Part shown: positions 1-6,410 of the stretch, one piece after another
Layout: each line of letters starts with the position of its first letter
Position numbering within the stretch: position 1 is the stretch's first letter
Source of the DNA: Ardenticatenia bacterium
GTDB lineage: Bacteria; Chloroflexota; Anaerolineae; Aggregatilineales; Ch27
Assembly (NCBI GenBank): GCA_026983935.1
Contig: JALSTC010000461.1
Span: 1-11,946, forward strand
Direction: 5' to 3'
Length of the DNA stretch: 11,946 bases
Made by a program: the position numbers and the translations under genes
The notes under the pieces: generated by a model
Told to the model about the DNA's origin: nothing
What the model saw: only the letters and a program-made list of their open reading frames with translations
Database searches by the model: none

Positions 1-405
1 TACCTTTTCCGCGCCGCCGCGCATGATCTCACTCAGGATACTACTATCCAGGTTGTCCGGAAAGGCAACGAGATTGAGCGCAAAGAGCACCCGCCCGCCC
101 ATGGCATAGACATCACTCATCGCGTTGGCCGCCGCGATCATGCCGAAATCATAAGGGTCGTCCACAACCGGCGGGAAGAAATCCGTCGTGACGATCAGCA
201 TCCGATCAGCATCCAGCCGATAAACGGCAGCGTCATCCGGCTCTGCCAGCCCCACGGCCAGGTCCGGATAATCCTCAGCAGTAAAGAGATTCTGTAATGG
301 GCGCAGGACCTGCGCCAGCTCGGCAGGAGCGAGTTTGGAAGCTCACCCCGCGCACGAAGCCAGTGCGGTAAGCCTGATTTCGTGCTTATTGAGATTGGCG
401 GTCAT
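1..405 (-). CDS. selD: Selenide, water dikinase SelD, N-terminal part, with in-frame UGA (selenocysteine)
   Basis: SelD makes monoselenophosphate from selenide and ATP, the selenium donor for Sec-tRNA and selenouridine synthesis. The minus strand gives 135 codons from ATG at 403-405 to the window edge; the family is about 340-350 residues, so the C-terminal ATP-binding half lies outside. It contains the family signature DFFPPVVDDPYDFG followed by AAANAMSDVYAMGG, then FALNLVAFPDNLD. Codon 21 (343-345) is TGA within S-C-A-G-*-A-S-K24. This is exactly where E. coli SelD has Cys17 three residues before Lys20, and where several known SelDs carry selenocysteine. The frame is otherwise open, and the conserved protein continues directly after the UGA. 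An SD-like AGGAGAG (409-415) fixes the start. A nonsense mutation is possible but would have had to land precisely on the Sec position. Family identity is near certain; Sec decoding is a strong inference. Confidence 0.93.
309..327 (-). promoter_or_regulatory. Candidate bacterial SECIS hairpin downstream of the selD UGA
   Basis: On the selD mRNA, counting U of UGA as 1, nucleotides 19-37 can fold. CCU pairs with AGG and GCC with GGC, leaving a five-base apical loop GAGCU (317-321) and a GC bulge on the 3' side. An alternative five-pair stem is CCUGC with GCAGG and a larger loop. The loop starts about 21 nt after the UGA and begins with G. This agrees with my recollection of bacterial SECIS rules (loop roughly 16-37 nt downstream, a G in the first two loop positions). 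It lies inside the coding sequence, as bacterial SECIS elements do. The fold was found by eye only, and GC-rich sequence forms such stems easily. Confidence 0.5.
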
Positions 406-472
406 GATCTCTCCTATGATGTGGTTGCCATGCTGTGCCCAAACAACTGATTGACGCCCGGTTTCGCTTCAA

Positions 473-501
473 AGTATAGAAAAGCCCTGCCGGGCTATCA
501 A
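473..501 (-). promoter_or_regulatory. Sigma70-type promoter for selD, with a dyad in the spacer
   Basis: On the minus strand TTGATA (496-501) and TATACT (473-478) are separated by exactly 17 nt, each matching the consensus at 5 of 6 positions. Transcription should start near 466, giving a leader of about 60 nt before the selD ATG. The spacer contains the inverted repeat AGCCC-GGCA-GGGCT (483-496) followed by TTTT. This could be an operator or a short terminator-like hairpin. No regulator is identifiable. Confidence 0.65.
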
Positions 502-573
502 CCCCAAAATGTGCCTGTAACAATACCCTAACATCCCTGTATGTCGGAACAAGAAAGGGCACAAAGGCCCGCG

Positions 574-602
574 TTGCCACTGTACCAACGCCGGGCTATA
601 AT
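574..602 (+). promoter_or_regulatory. Sigma70-type promoter for the FHA-SEDS operon (leaderless)
   Basis: TTGCCA (574-579), a 17-nt spacer and a perfect TATAAT (597-602) point rightwards. The expected start site is about seven bases after the -10 box, at 609-610, which is the A of the ATG at 610. No Shine-Dalgarno lies between. The transcript should therefore be leaderless. The promoter also argues against the longer upstream reading frame from 541, which would span it. Confidence 0.75.
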
Positions 603-609
603 GCGCTGT

Positions 610-1401
610 ATGAGTAAAGGACGATTTTCCAACTTTGAAGATCGGCTGGAACGTCTGATCGAGGGCGGCTTTGCGCGGCTGTTTCGTGGGCCATTGCAGC
701 CCCGGGAAGTTGCCGTACAGATCGCGCGCGCCATCGAGGACAATACAATCGTCGGGGGCGAAGGCCGCGAGGCGGCCCCAACCTACTATGAAATCCACCT
801 CTCTCCCGAGGATCATGCCGCGCTAATGGCTCAGACGCCCGACCTTCCCCGACAGCTTGCCCGCCAGGTCATCACCTACTGCCTGGAAGCAGGGTTATAC
901 CTGCTGAGTTCGCCGGAGATCGCCATGATTTCCGACCCGGAAACACCCGGACAGAGCCTGCGCGTGGAGGCCAGACACGTGGTCAAAAAGCACCAGACCA
1001 CACAGATCATGGAACCGGTCGAACCCCCAAAGCCACCGCCGCCGGAAATGCCTGCAGATGCCCAGTTGATCGTTGACGGTGAGCGCGTTGTCCCGCTGAC
1101 CCGCGAGATATTCAACATTGGACGGCATCCCGACAACGATCTGGTACTCAGTGACCTGCGAGTGTCCCGCCATCACCTCCAACTGCGGCTGCGGCATGGG
1201 CGTTATGTCCTGTACGATACGCAGAGCCGGGGTGGTGTTTATGTCAACGGGCAGCGGGTTAATGAGCATATCCTGCTTCCAGGGGATCTGATCCGAATCG
1301 GGAGTGTGTCTCTGCTTTATATGGAGGACGAATCCCAGCATGACTCATCCGGAGACACACAGCTTGACATGCACCCGCCTGACCTGTCCGAAGGATCATA
1401 A
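610..1401 (+). CDS. DUF3662-FHA domain protein (FhaA-like)
   Basis: A 263-residue cytosolic protein. Residues 1 to about 115 resemble the FhaA N-terminal domain (DUF3662): F-x-x-R-L-E-R-L-I-E-G-G-F-A-R-L-F-R-G followed by Q-P-R-E-V-A. A proline-rich linker (about 133-150) leads to an FHA domain at about 150-240. That domain keeps the phosphothreonine-binding residues: G171-R172, S186 with H188-H189 (RVSRHH), and N213-G (YVNG). FHA domains dock on phosphothreonine peptides. In mycobacteria FhaA links Ser/Thr kinase signalling to peptidoglycan synthesis, binding partners such as PbpA and the MviN pseudokinase domain. ATG 610 is chosen because the DUF3662 homology begins there and the -10 box ends eight bases before it. 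An in-frame extension to 541 adds about 23 unconserved residues. The gene heads a six-gene operon, and its stop lies 3 nt before the next FHA gene. Confidence 0.9.
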   Translation: MSKGRFSNFEDRLERLIEGGFARLFRGPLQPREVAVQIARAIEDNTIVGGEGREAAPTYYEIHLSPEDHAALMAQTPDLPRQLARQVITYCLEAGLYLLSSPEIAMISDPETPGQSLRVEARHVVKKHQTTQIMEPVEPPKPPPPEMPADAQLIVDGERVVPLTREIFNIGRHPDNDLVLSDLRVSRHHLQLRLRHGRYVLYDTQSRGGVYVNGQRVNEHILLPGDLIRIGSVSLLYMEDESQHDSSGDTQLDMHPPDLSEGS

Positions 1402-1404
1402 ACG

Positions 1405-1842
1405 GTGAACGAAGCCACACTCCTGCTGGCCCTGCGGCTGGGTGCAGCATTTGTGCTCCTGCTCTTTACCGGCACGCTCTTTCTGCTGCTGTGGCGAGAC
1501 TACCTCCTGATCACACGTGAAATCGAAAAACAGCGCGTTCCCCGGGGCCGCCTGACGGTTCTGGCGTCCGAGTGTGAGGAACTGCCCGTGGATACCGAGT
1601 TCGCGCTGCTTCCGCTGACCAGCCTGGGCCGTGCGCCAACTAACACCGTCTACATTCCGGATACCTTTGCCAGCAATGAACACGCCCTGATCACGTACCG
1701 CGGCGGGCACTGGTGGCTGGAAGATCGGGGCAGCAGCAATGGCACGTATCTGAACGGCTCGCGCATTGATGAGCCAGTCATCCTCAGCAGTGGCGACCTG
1801 ATCAGCATCGGACGAGTCACACTGCGTCTGCAACTGGAATAG
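1405..1842 (+). CDS. Membrane-anchored FHA domain protein (FhaB-like)
   Basis: A 145-residue protein with one N-terminal transmembrane helix (about 6-30, ending LLLW-R-D), a charged linker and a C-terminal FHA domain (about 48-145). The pThr-binding signature is intact: G75-R76, S90-N-E-H93, N112-G-T and N117-G118. The GTG start at 1405 has GAAGGA (1390-1395) nine bases upstream, inside the end of the preceding gene, so the two FHA proteins are likely translated together. The architecture, size and order after an FhaA-like gene match FhaB/FipA of actinobacteria. FipA is a PknA substrate that acts with FtsZ/FtsQ. By analogy this would be a membrane receptor for phosphorylated division or cell-wall proteins. 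That role is inferred, and no Thr kinase is in the window. Confidence 0.88.
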   Translation: MNEATLLLALRLGAAFVLLLFTGTLFLLLWRDYLLITREIEKQRVPRGRLTVLASECEELPVDTEFALLPLTSLGRAPTNTVYIPDTFASNEHALITYRGGHWWLEDRGSSNGTYLNGSRIDEPVILSSGDLISIGRVTLRLQLE

Positions 1843-1870
1843 CCGGGTGATAGAACGACAGGGGAGACAT

Positions 1871-2662
1871 ATGGATCTCGGATTGACAAATCTCAAAGTG
1901 CTTGTCACTGCCGCCAGCCGGGGACTGGGTGCTGCCACCGCCCGCCGTTTCAGCCTGGAGGGCGCGCAGGTAGCCATTTGCAGCCGCGATCAGGGGCATA
2001 TTGAGGCCGCCGCCGAACGCATCCAGAACGAAACCGGCCAGCAGGTGCTGCCGCTGACCGCAGATGTCAGCGATCCCGACGACGCGAGAACTATCGTAAA
2101 TCGAGCCGCCGAGGCGCTGAAGGGCCTGGATATACTGATCACCAATGCAGGAGGGCCGCCCGCCGGAACGTTCGAAGCGGTTTCGCCCGAAAGCTGGGAG
2201 CAGTCCGTCAGGTTAACACTGCTAAGCGCCGTCAATCTGATTCAGGCAGCGCTGCCCTACCTGCGAAAATCTGACCACGCCGCCATCCTGACCCTGACAT
2301 CGTACTCTGCCAAACAGCCCATCCCCGGCCTGGTGCTTTCCAACAGCCTGCGAGCGGCGGTCATCGGGCTGACCAAGACGCTGGCCAACGAACTGGGGCC
2401 GGATGGGATCCGCGTCAACAGTATCATGCCCGGCTGGACGCTCACGGAGCGTGTGGAAGAATTGATGACCGCTCGCGCCGCGCAAAAAGGAACCACCATT
2501 GCGGACGAAATCCAGGCTCAGGTGGCAGCTATTCCTCTGCGACGCATGGCCAGGCCGGAAGAATTCGCCAACGTCGCCGTTTTCCTGTGTTCACCCGCTG
2601 CTTCCTACGTGCACGGGGCCATGATCCCGGTAGACGGCGGCGCGATTCAGGCTGCGCTGTAG
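1871..2662 (+). CDS. Short-chain dehydrogenase/reductase (FabG-like) with altered catalytic residues
   Basis: A 263-residue Rossmann-fold SDR. ATG 1871 is chosen because AGGGGAG (1860-1866) precedes it; an upstream GTG-type start at 1847 adds eight residues across the SD. The cofactor motif is T13-A-A-S-R-G-L-G20, with Ala replacing the first Gly of TGxxxGxG. N92-A-G-G is present, as is a C-terminal D-G-G typical of 3-oxoacyl-ACP-reductase-like proteins. Catalytic Ser144 is kept. At the exact +13 spacing, where Tyr is expected, sits Ser157, and the Lys position is Arg161 (S-N-S-L-R). This resembles the BKR-like SDR subgroup described as lacking a perfect catalytic tetrad. Substrate is unknown and FabG function should not be assumed. 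It lies 28 nt after the FHA gene and 39 nt before the MTA phosphorylase. Confidence 0.85.
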   Translation: MDLGLTNLKVLVTAASRGLGAATARRFSLEGAQVAICSRDQGHIEAAAERIQNETGQQVLPLTADVSDPDDARTIVNRAAEALKGLDILITNAGGPPAGTFEAVSPESWEQSVRLTLLSAVNLIQAALPYLRKSDHAAILTLTSYSAKQPIPGLVLSNSLRAAVIGLTKTLANELGPDGIRVNSIMPGWTLTERVEELMTARAAQKGTTIADEIQAQVAAIPLRRMARPEEFANVAVFLCSPAASYVHGAMIPVDGGAIQAAL

Positions 2663-2701
2663 TTGTAATTGTCATTCCTCATCTGACAGGAGGGTAAGCA
2701 C

Positions 2702-3580
2702 ATGGAGTCTGTACGTATTGGCGTGATCGGGGGGTCAGGGCTGTACAACATGCCCGAACTGACCAACCGTGAGGATGTCGATCTGGATACCCCTTTTGGC
2801 AAACCCAGTGCACCGGTCATCCTCGGCACACTGCGCGGCCAGCGCGTGGCTTTCATCCCCAGGCATGGCATTGGGCACCGCTTCTCCCCGACCGAGGTTC
2901 CATACCGGGCGAATATCTATGCCTTGAAGATGCTGGGTGTCACGCATATCATGGCCGTGAGCGCGTGCGGCTCCCTGCGGGAAGATTACGCGCCGGGGCA
3001 CATCGTGATTCCCGATCAGGTATATGACTACACGCAAGGACTGCGCCCGCGCAGCTTTTTCGGCGATGGGTTGGTTGCCCATGTCTCGGTAGCCGATCCC
3101 TTCAGCACGAAGCTCAGCGATCTACTGTACGATGTGGTTCGCGAGGCAGGCGGTACAGTACACAAGGGGGGCACTTACATCACCGTCGAAGGCCCGCGCT
3201 TCAGCACCAGAGGGGAAAGCCATGTCTTCAGGCAGTGGGGAATGTCCATCATTGGCATGACCACCAGCCCGGAGGCCTTCCTGGCCCGCGAGGCCGAGAT
3301 GCACTATGCCGTCATGGCGCACGTGACCGACTACGATTCATGGCACACAGAAGAAGAACCGGTCACCGCGGAGATGGTTTTCGCCACCATCAAACAGAAT
3401 CTGGAGATCGCTCAGCGGGCGGTCGCGCTGGCCGTTGAACGGCTCAGCGCCAACTTTGACGCTTATACCGAGCCAGAGATCGAAAACGCCCTGCAGGCTG
3501 CCCTGACCACACACCGGGACGTCATTCCGCCAGCGGCTATTGAGCGGCTCAGCGTGCTTATCGGCAAGTATCTGAGCTGA
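2702..3580 (+). CDS. mtnP: S-methyl-5'-thioadenosine phosphorylase (MTAP)
   Basis: A 292-residue purine nucleoside phosphorylase of the MTAP/PNP type. It splits 5'-methylthioadenosine with phosphate into adenine and 5-methylthioribose-1-phosphate, for methionine and purine salvage. Visible motifs are G10-G-S-G-L-Y, the phosphate-binding P-R54-H55-G-x-G-H-R, S87-A-C-G-S-L-R-E, E-G-P-R-F-S-T-R near 163-170, G-M186-T-T-S-P-E-A and T-D210-Y-D212-S-W-H. The two Asp correspond to those that select 6-amino purines in human MTAP (Asp220/Asp222), favouring MTA over inosine-type substrates. The usual N-L in the M-T-N-L-P-E-A segment is T-S here, a small deviation near the sugar site. A strong AGGAGGG (2688-2694) lies seven bases before ATG. 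About 30 residues past the family core form a helical tail. It is co-directional with cell-wall genes, without an obvious functional link. Confidence 0.93.
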   Translation: MESVRIGVIGGSGLYNMPELTNREDVDLDTPFGKPSAPVILGTLRGQRVAFIPRHGIGHRFSPTEVPYRANIYALKMLGVTHIMAVSACGSLREDYAPGHIVIPDQVYDYTQGLRPRSFFGDGLVAHVSVADPFSTKLSDLLYDVVREAGGTVHKGGTYITVEGPRFSTRGESHVFRQWGMSIIGMTTSPEAFLAREAEMHYAVMAHVTDYDSWHTEEEPVTAEMVFATIKQNLEIAQRAVALAVERLSANFDAYTEPEIENALQAALTTHRDVIPPAAIERLSVLIGKYLS

Positions 3581-3591
3581 GGCCAGTGTCC

Positions 3592-4884
3592 ATGACCTTT
3601 GATCGGGTGACACGCAATGCGCGATTTCGAGAAATGCTCCTGCTGGGGCTGGCAGGGGCATTTCTGCTGGTCAATGCCATCGTCCTCGATCTGGCAGCGG
3701 ACAACCTCTGGACGCCCACCCTGTTGTTTTTGCTATGGGCAGTCACAGCGATCGCCGGTCACCGTGCGCTAAACCGTTCCCTTCCCCAACGAGATCCATT
3801 CATCTATCCCATTGCCATGCTGCTGAGCGGCTGGGGGCTGCTGATGATCCAGCGGCTGGCCCCCAACTTTGCCTGGCGTCAGGCTATGTGGCTGCTGTTA
3901 AGCCTGGGCGTTATGCTGGCGATCAGCACCCTGCCCATGCATCTGCGCTGGCTGCGCCGCTACCGCTATACCTGGCTCTTTGGCGGATTGACCCTGCTGC
4001 TGGTGACGATTCTGCTGGGTGTCAATCCCTCCGGCGCAGGCCCCCGGCTGTGGCTTGGGGCAAGAGGGCTTTTTTTCCAACCATCGGAACTGCTCAAGCC
4101 GGTGCTGGTCATCTTCCTGGCCAGCTACATGGCCGATTACCGGGACCTGATCCGCAATGACGGCAGGGAAACACGCTACCTGCCGCTGGCACGCGCCCTG
4201 GGGCCGCTCCTGCTGATGTGGGGACTGTGCATGGTCGTTGTCATCTGGCAGCAGGACCTGGGTACAGCAACATTGTTCTTCATCGTCTTCCTGACCCTGC
4301 TTTACATTGCCAGCGGGCAGGGACTCTACGTCCTGATAGGTATGGCCCTGCTGCTGCTGGCGGCCATCGCCGCCTACCGCCTGTTCGACGTGGTACAGCT
4401 CCGCGTAGATGTCTGGCTTAATCCCTGGCCGGAAGCGAACGGACGGGCCTTTCAGATCGTGCAAAGCCTGCAAGCATTTGCCGCCGGGGATGTGCTTGGC
4501 CAGGGAATCGGGCTGGGGTCGCCGATCTATATACCCGTGATCCACTCCGACTTTATCTTTGCAGCCGTTGCAGAAGAATGGGGACTGATCGGCGTCCTGA
4601 CCGTCCTGAGCAGCTTTGCCGTTCTGGTCATGCGCGGGCTGCAGCTTGCCGCATTATGGTCAGAAGCGCCCTTCCGGATGCTGATGGCCGCTGGCCTGAG
4701 CATGCTGCTGGCCGTGCAAAGCCTGCTGATTATGGGCGGGGTCCTCAAGATCATTCCGATGACCGGCGTTACTCTGCCTTTCATGAGCTACGGGGGGAGT
4801 TCACTGCTGGTCAATTTCGCGCTGGTCGGGCTTTTCCTGGTGCTCTCGACCTCACGCGCAACCGAGGAAACAACAGCGCCATGA
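3592..4884 (+). CDS. SEDS-family peptidoglycan glycosyltransferase (FtsW/RodA)
   Basis: A 430-residue, about ten-TM protein that polymerises lipid II into glycan strands with a class B PBP partner. Family signatures in order are G-P-R-L-W-L-G (150-156), F-Q-P-S-E-L-L-K-P (162-170), Q-Q-D-L-G-T-A (220-226), W-L-N-P-W (275-279) and G-R-A-F-Q-I-V-Q-S (284-292). H318-S-D320-F-I-F and L-P-F-M-S-Y-G-G-S-S (395-404) follow. Asp320 lies in the HxDFIF segment that carries the Asp reported essential in RodA, so the enzyme looks active. A GTG at 3586 is an alternative start two codons upstream; GAGG (3579-3582) serves either. It begins 11 nt after mtnP and ends in ATGA, overlapping the PBP-like gene. 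RodA versus FtsW cannot be settled from sequence alone. Its position before a PbpA-like gene, as in actinobacteria, favours the RodA name. Confidence 0.93.
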   Translation: MTFDRVTRNARFREMLLLGLAGAFLLVNAIVLDLAADNLWTPTLLFLLWAVTAIAGHRALNRSLPQRDPFIYPIAMLLSGWGLLMIQRLAPNFAWRQAMWLLLSLGVMLAISTLPMHLRWLRRYRYTWLFGGLTLLLVTILLGVNPSGAGPRLWLGARGLFFQPSELLKPVLVIFLASYMADYRDLIRNDGRETRYLPLARALGPLLLMWGLCMVVVIWQQDLGTATLFFIVFLTLLYIASGQGLYVLIGMALLLLAAIAAYRLFDVVQLRVDVWLNPWPEANGRAFQIVQSLQAFAAGDVLGQGIGLGSPIYIPVIHSDFIFAAVAEEWGLIGVLTVLSSFAVLVMRGLQLAALWSEAPFRMLMAAGLSMLLAVQSLLIMGGVLKIIPMTGVTLPFMSYGGSSLLVNFALVGLFLVLSTSRATEETTAP

Positions 4885-6338
4885 AAGAACTACGCCGTGT
4901 GGCCCTGGCTACTTTGAGCGCCTTTCTGCTGATTGCACTGACGGCTGCCTACTGGAGTGTAATCGCTGCGGAAGGGCTGCTGCAGCGCGAAGATAACCCA
5001 CGTTTAGTGGAAGCAGAAGCCATCATCCACCGCGGCAGGGTCTATGACAGGCAGGGTATCCTGCTGGCAACCACTACGGTGAATTACGACGGAATCGGCC
5101 TGCGCCGTCTTTATCCTCACCCGGAAGTTGCGCCAGCCGTTGGCTATTACAGCGCACAGTTCGGCGTGAGCGGCATCGAAGCCACTTATGACGCCCTGCT
5201 GCGCGGCGACGAAGGGCCGACCCTCTTTGAAAAATGGCTGCGCGACCTGCTGCATGAACCACCCGTCGGCGGGGACGTGCGCCTGACGCTCGATCTGCAG
5301 GTGCAGCGGGCGGCGGTGCAGGCGCTTGGAGACTACGCAGGCGCGATCGTGGTAGCAACTATCCCTGACGGGGCCATTCGAGCCATGGTCAGTGCCCCGA
5401 TCTTCAACCCTAATGTGCTGGATGAAGACTGGCATCATCTGATTCAGGCCCCTGATGCCCCTCTACTCAACCGGGTGACCCAGGGCGTATATCAGCCGGG
5501 GGGTCTCCTGGAAACCGTGCTGCTGGGAACAGCCATTGCGCACCGCATGGACACTGAGGCCCCTATTCCCGGTGGCGCTATGCCGGTACAGGTAAACGGA
5601 CTCACACTGGACTGCGGCCAGCCGCTCCCTACCGAAAATGACCCTTCGCTGCATGAGGCCTACATCCACGCCTGTCCGGGCGCTTTCACGCAGATCACCA
5701 CAGACATCCGCCCGGCAGTGATTGACCAGGCATTCTGGCGCTTTGGCCTGCTGACTCCGCCGGACCTGCTTGGCTTGAACACAGATATCGGCGATTCACC
5801 GCTTCCGCTGGCCTTCCTGCGAGATGATGAGGCCATCCGTGCAGCGCTGGCAGGTCAGGGTGCGCTGACCGTCACCCCACTGCAGGCGCTGGAAATCGTG
5901 GCGGCCATTGCCAACGGCGGCAATGCACCGCTTTATCATCTGGTCGAAGCCACGCGCCTCCCGACCGCGTCGGAATGGCAGCCTGTGCAGCCCGTCGGCA
6001 TGCCGCGTGCCGTGCTCACGCGGCAGACCACAGAACAGCTCCAGACACAGATGCGAAGCGCTGCCGTTGAAGGCATTGCAGCCGATGCACAGGCACAATC
6101 GATTTATCCCATTCTGGGCCATGCAGCGACGGCATATTCCGGGCCAGAGGCTACCCCTCTTCAGTGGTTCATTGGCATGATCCGCGCCAGCGATGGCAGC
6201 GCGGTAATCATCGCCGTGGTCGTCGAAGGGGCAGACAGCCCGACTCTGGCAGCGCAAATCGGGGGCCAGACTCTGGATGCCGCTGCAAGGATTTATATCT
6301 CACAGGAAACGGCTGTCCCCCAAATCACAGCGCCCTGA
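4881..6338 (+). CDS. Class B PBP-like protein (PbpA type) lacking all three catalytic motifs
   Basis: A 485-residue protein with an N-terminal membrane helix (about 8-28). The non-penicillin-binding module begins H50-R-G-R-V-Y-D-R-Q-G and includes G-V-S-G-I-E-x-x-Y-D (about 95-103). A transpeptidase-fold domain runs from about 130 to 470. Fold landmarks align with PbpA: L-L-N-R-V, Y-Q-P-G, G-Q-G-A-L-T-V-T-P-L-Q, A-I-A-N-G-G, and W-F-I-G then V-V-V-E. Every catalytic motif is gone. SxxK is G208-L-L-E211, SxN is A264-C-P266, and KTG(T) is H414-A-A-T417. With neither nucleophilic Ser nor Lys it should not acylate or bind penicillin, yet the frame is intact and selection appears to hold the fold. 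ATG 4881 overlaps the SEDS stop (ATGA), implying coupled translation. Likely role, by inference: a structural or allosteric partner of the SEDS enzyme. Confidence 0.88.
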   Translation: MKELRRVALATLSAFLLIALTAAYWSVIAAEGLLQREDNPRLVEAEAIIHRGRVYDRQGILLATTTVNYDGIGLRRLYPHPEVAPAVGYYSAQFGVSGIEATYDALLRGDEGPTLFEKWLRDLLHEPPVGGDVRLTLDLQVQRAAVQALGDYAGAIVVATIPDGAIRAMVSAPIFNPNVLDEDWHHLIQAPDAPLLNRVTQGVYQPGGLLETVLLGTAIAHRMDTEAPIPGGAMPVQVNGLTLDCGQPLPTENDPSLHEAYIHACPGAFTQITTDIRPAVIDQAFWRFGLLTPPDLLGLNTDIGDSPLPLAFLRDDEAIRAALAGQGALTVTPLQALEIVAAIANGGNAPLYHLVEATRLPTASEWQPVQPVGMPRAVLTRQTTEQLQTQMRSAAVEGIAADAQAQSIYPILGHAATAYSGPEATPLQWFIGMIRASDGSAVIIAVVVEGADSPTLAAQIGGQTLDAAARIYISQETAVPQITAP

Positions 6339-6353
6339 AATCCAAAATGGATT
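6339..6353. terminator. Weak AT-rich hairpin between convergent genes
   Basis: AATCCA-AAA-TGGATT forms a six-pair hairpin starting directly after the PBP stop codon. It lies in the 72-nt gap between the convergent plus operon and the CpXC gene. It lacks a proper U-run and is AT-rich, so it is at best a weak bidirectional terminator. Nothing else stands out in this gap. Confidence 0.25.
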
Positions 6354-6410
6354 CCGGGGCACAACTGCTAACAAACAGAATCGAACAGCAAGAAACAGCG
6401 GGAAGATCGT

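Larger units (their letters stand above)
406..609. other. Divergent intergenic region between selD and the FHA operon
   Basis: This 204-nt stretch holds the selD SD (409-415), the selD promoter (473-501) and the FHA-operon promoter (574-602). The two promoters face away from each other with about 70 nt between their -35 boxes. A short GGGC/GCCC repeat (557-570) abuts the FHA -35 box. No coding potential was seen in it. Confidence 0.7.

Noticed and set aside
343..345. TGA as a genuine stop making selD a pseudogene
   Set aside because: It falls precisely on the known Sec/Cys position, with the frame and conservation intact on both sides; kept only as a minor alternative.
557..570. GGGC-ACAAAG-GCCC hairpin upstream of the FHA promoter
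   Set aside because: Four base pairs in GC-rich DNA is expected by chance, and no U-run or dyad conservation can be shown.
541..609. Upstream extension of the DUF3662-FHA gene to ATG 541 or 601
   Set aside because: The added 23 residues have no family similarity and the frame spans the -35 and -10 boxes of the gene's own promoter; homology starts at ATG 610.
3898..4545. 215-codon minus-strand frame over the SEDS gene
   Set aside because: It is a shadow of Leu-rich membrane codons giving Gln/Pro-rich nonsense; no start context or homology.
4578..4880. N-terminal extension of the PBP-like protein inside the SEDS gene
   Set aside because: It overlaps a conserved SEDS coding region in another frame and is not PBP-like; ATG 4881 begins with a normal membrane anchor.
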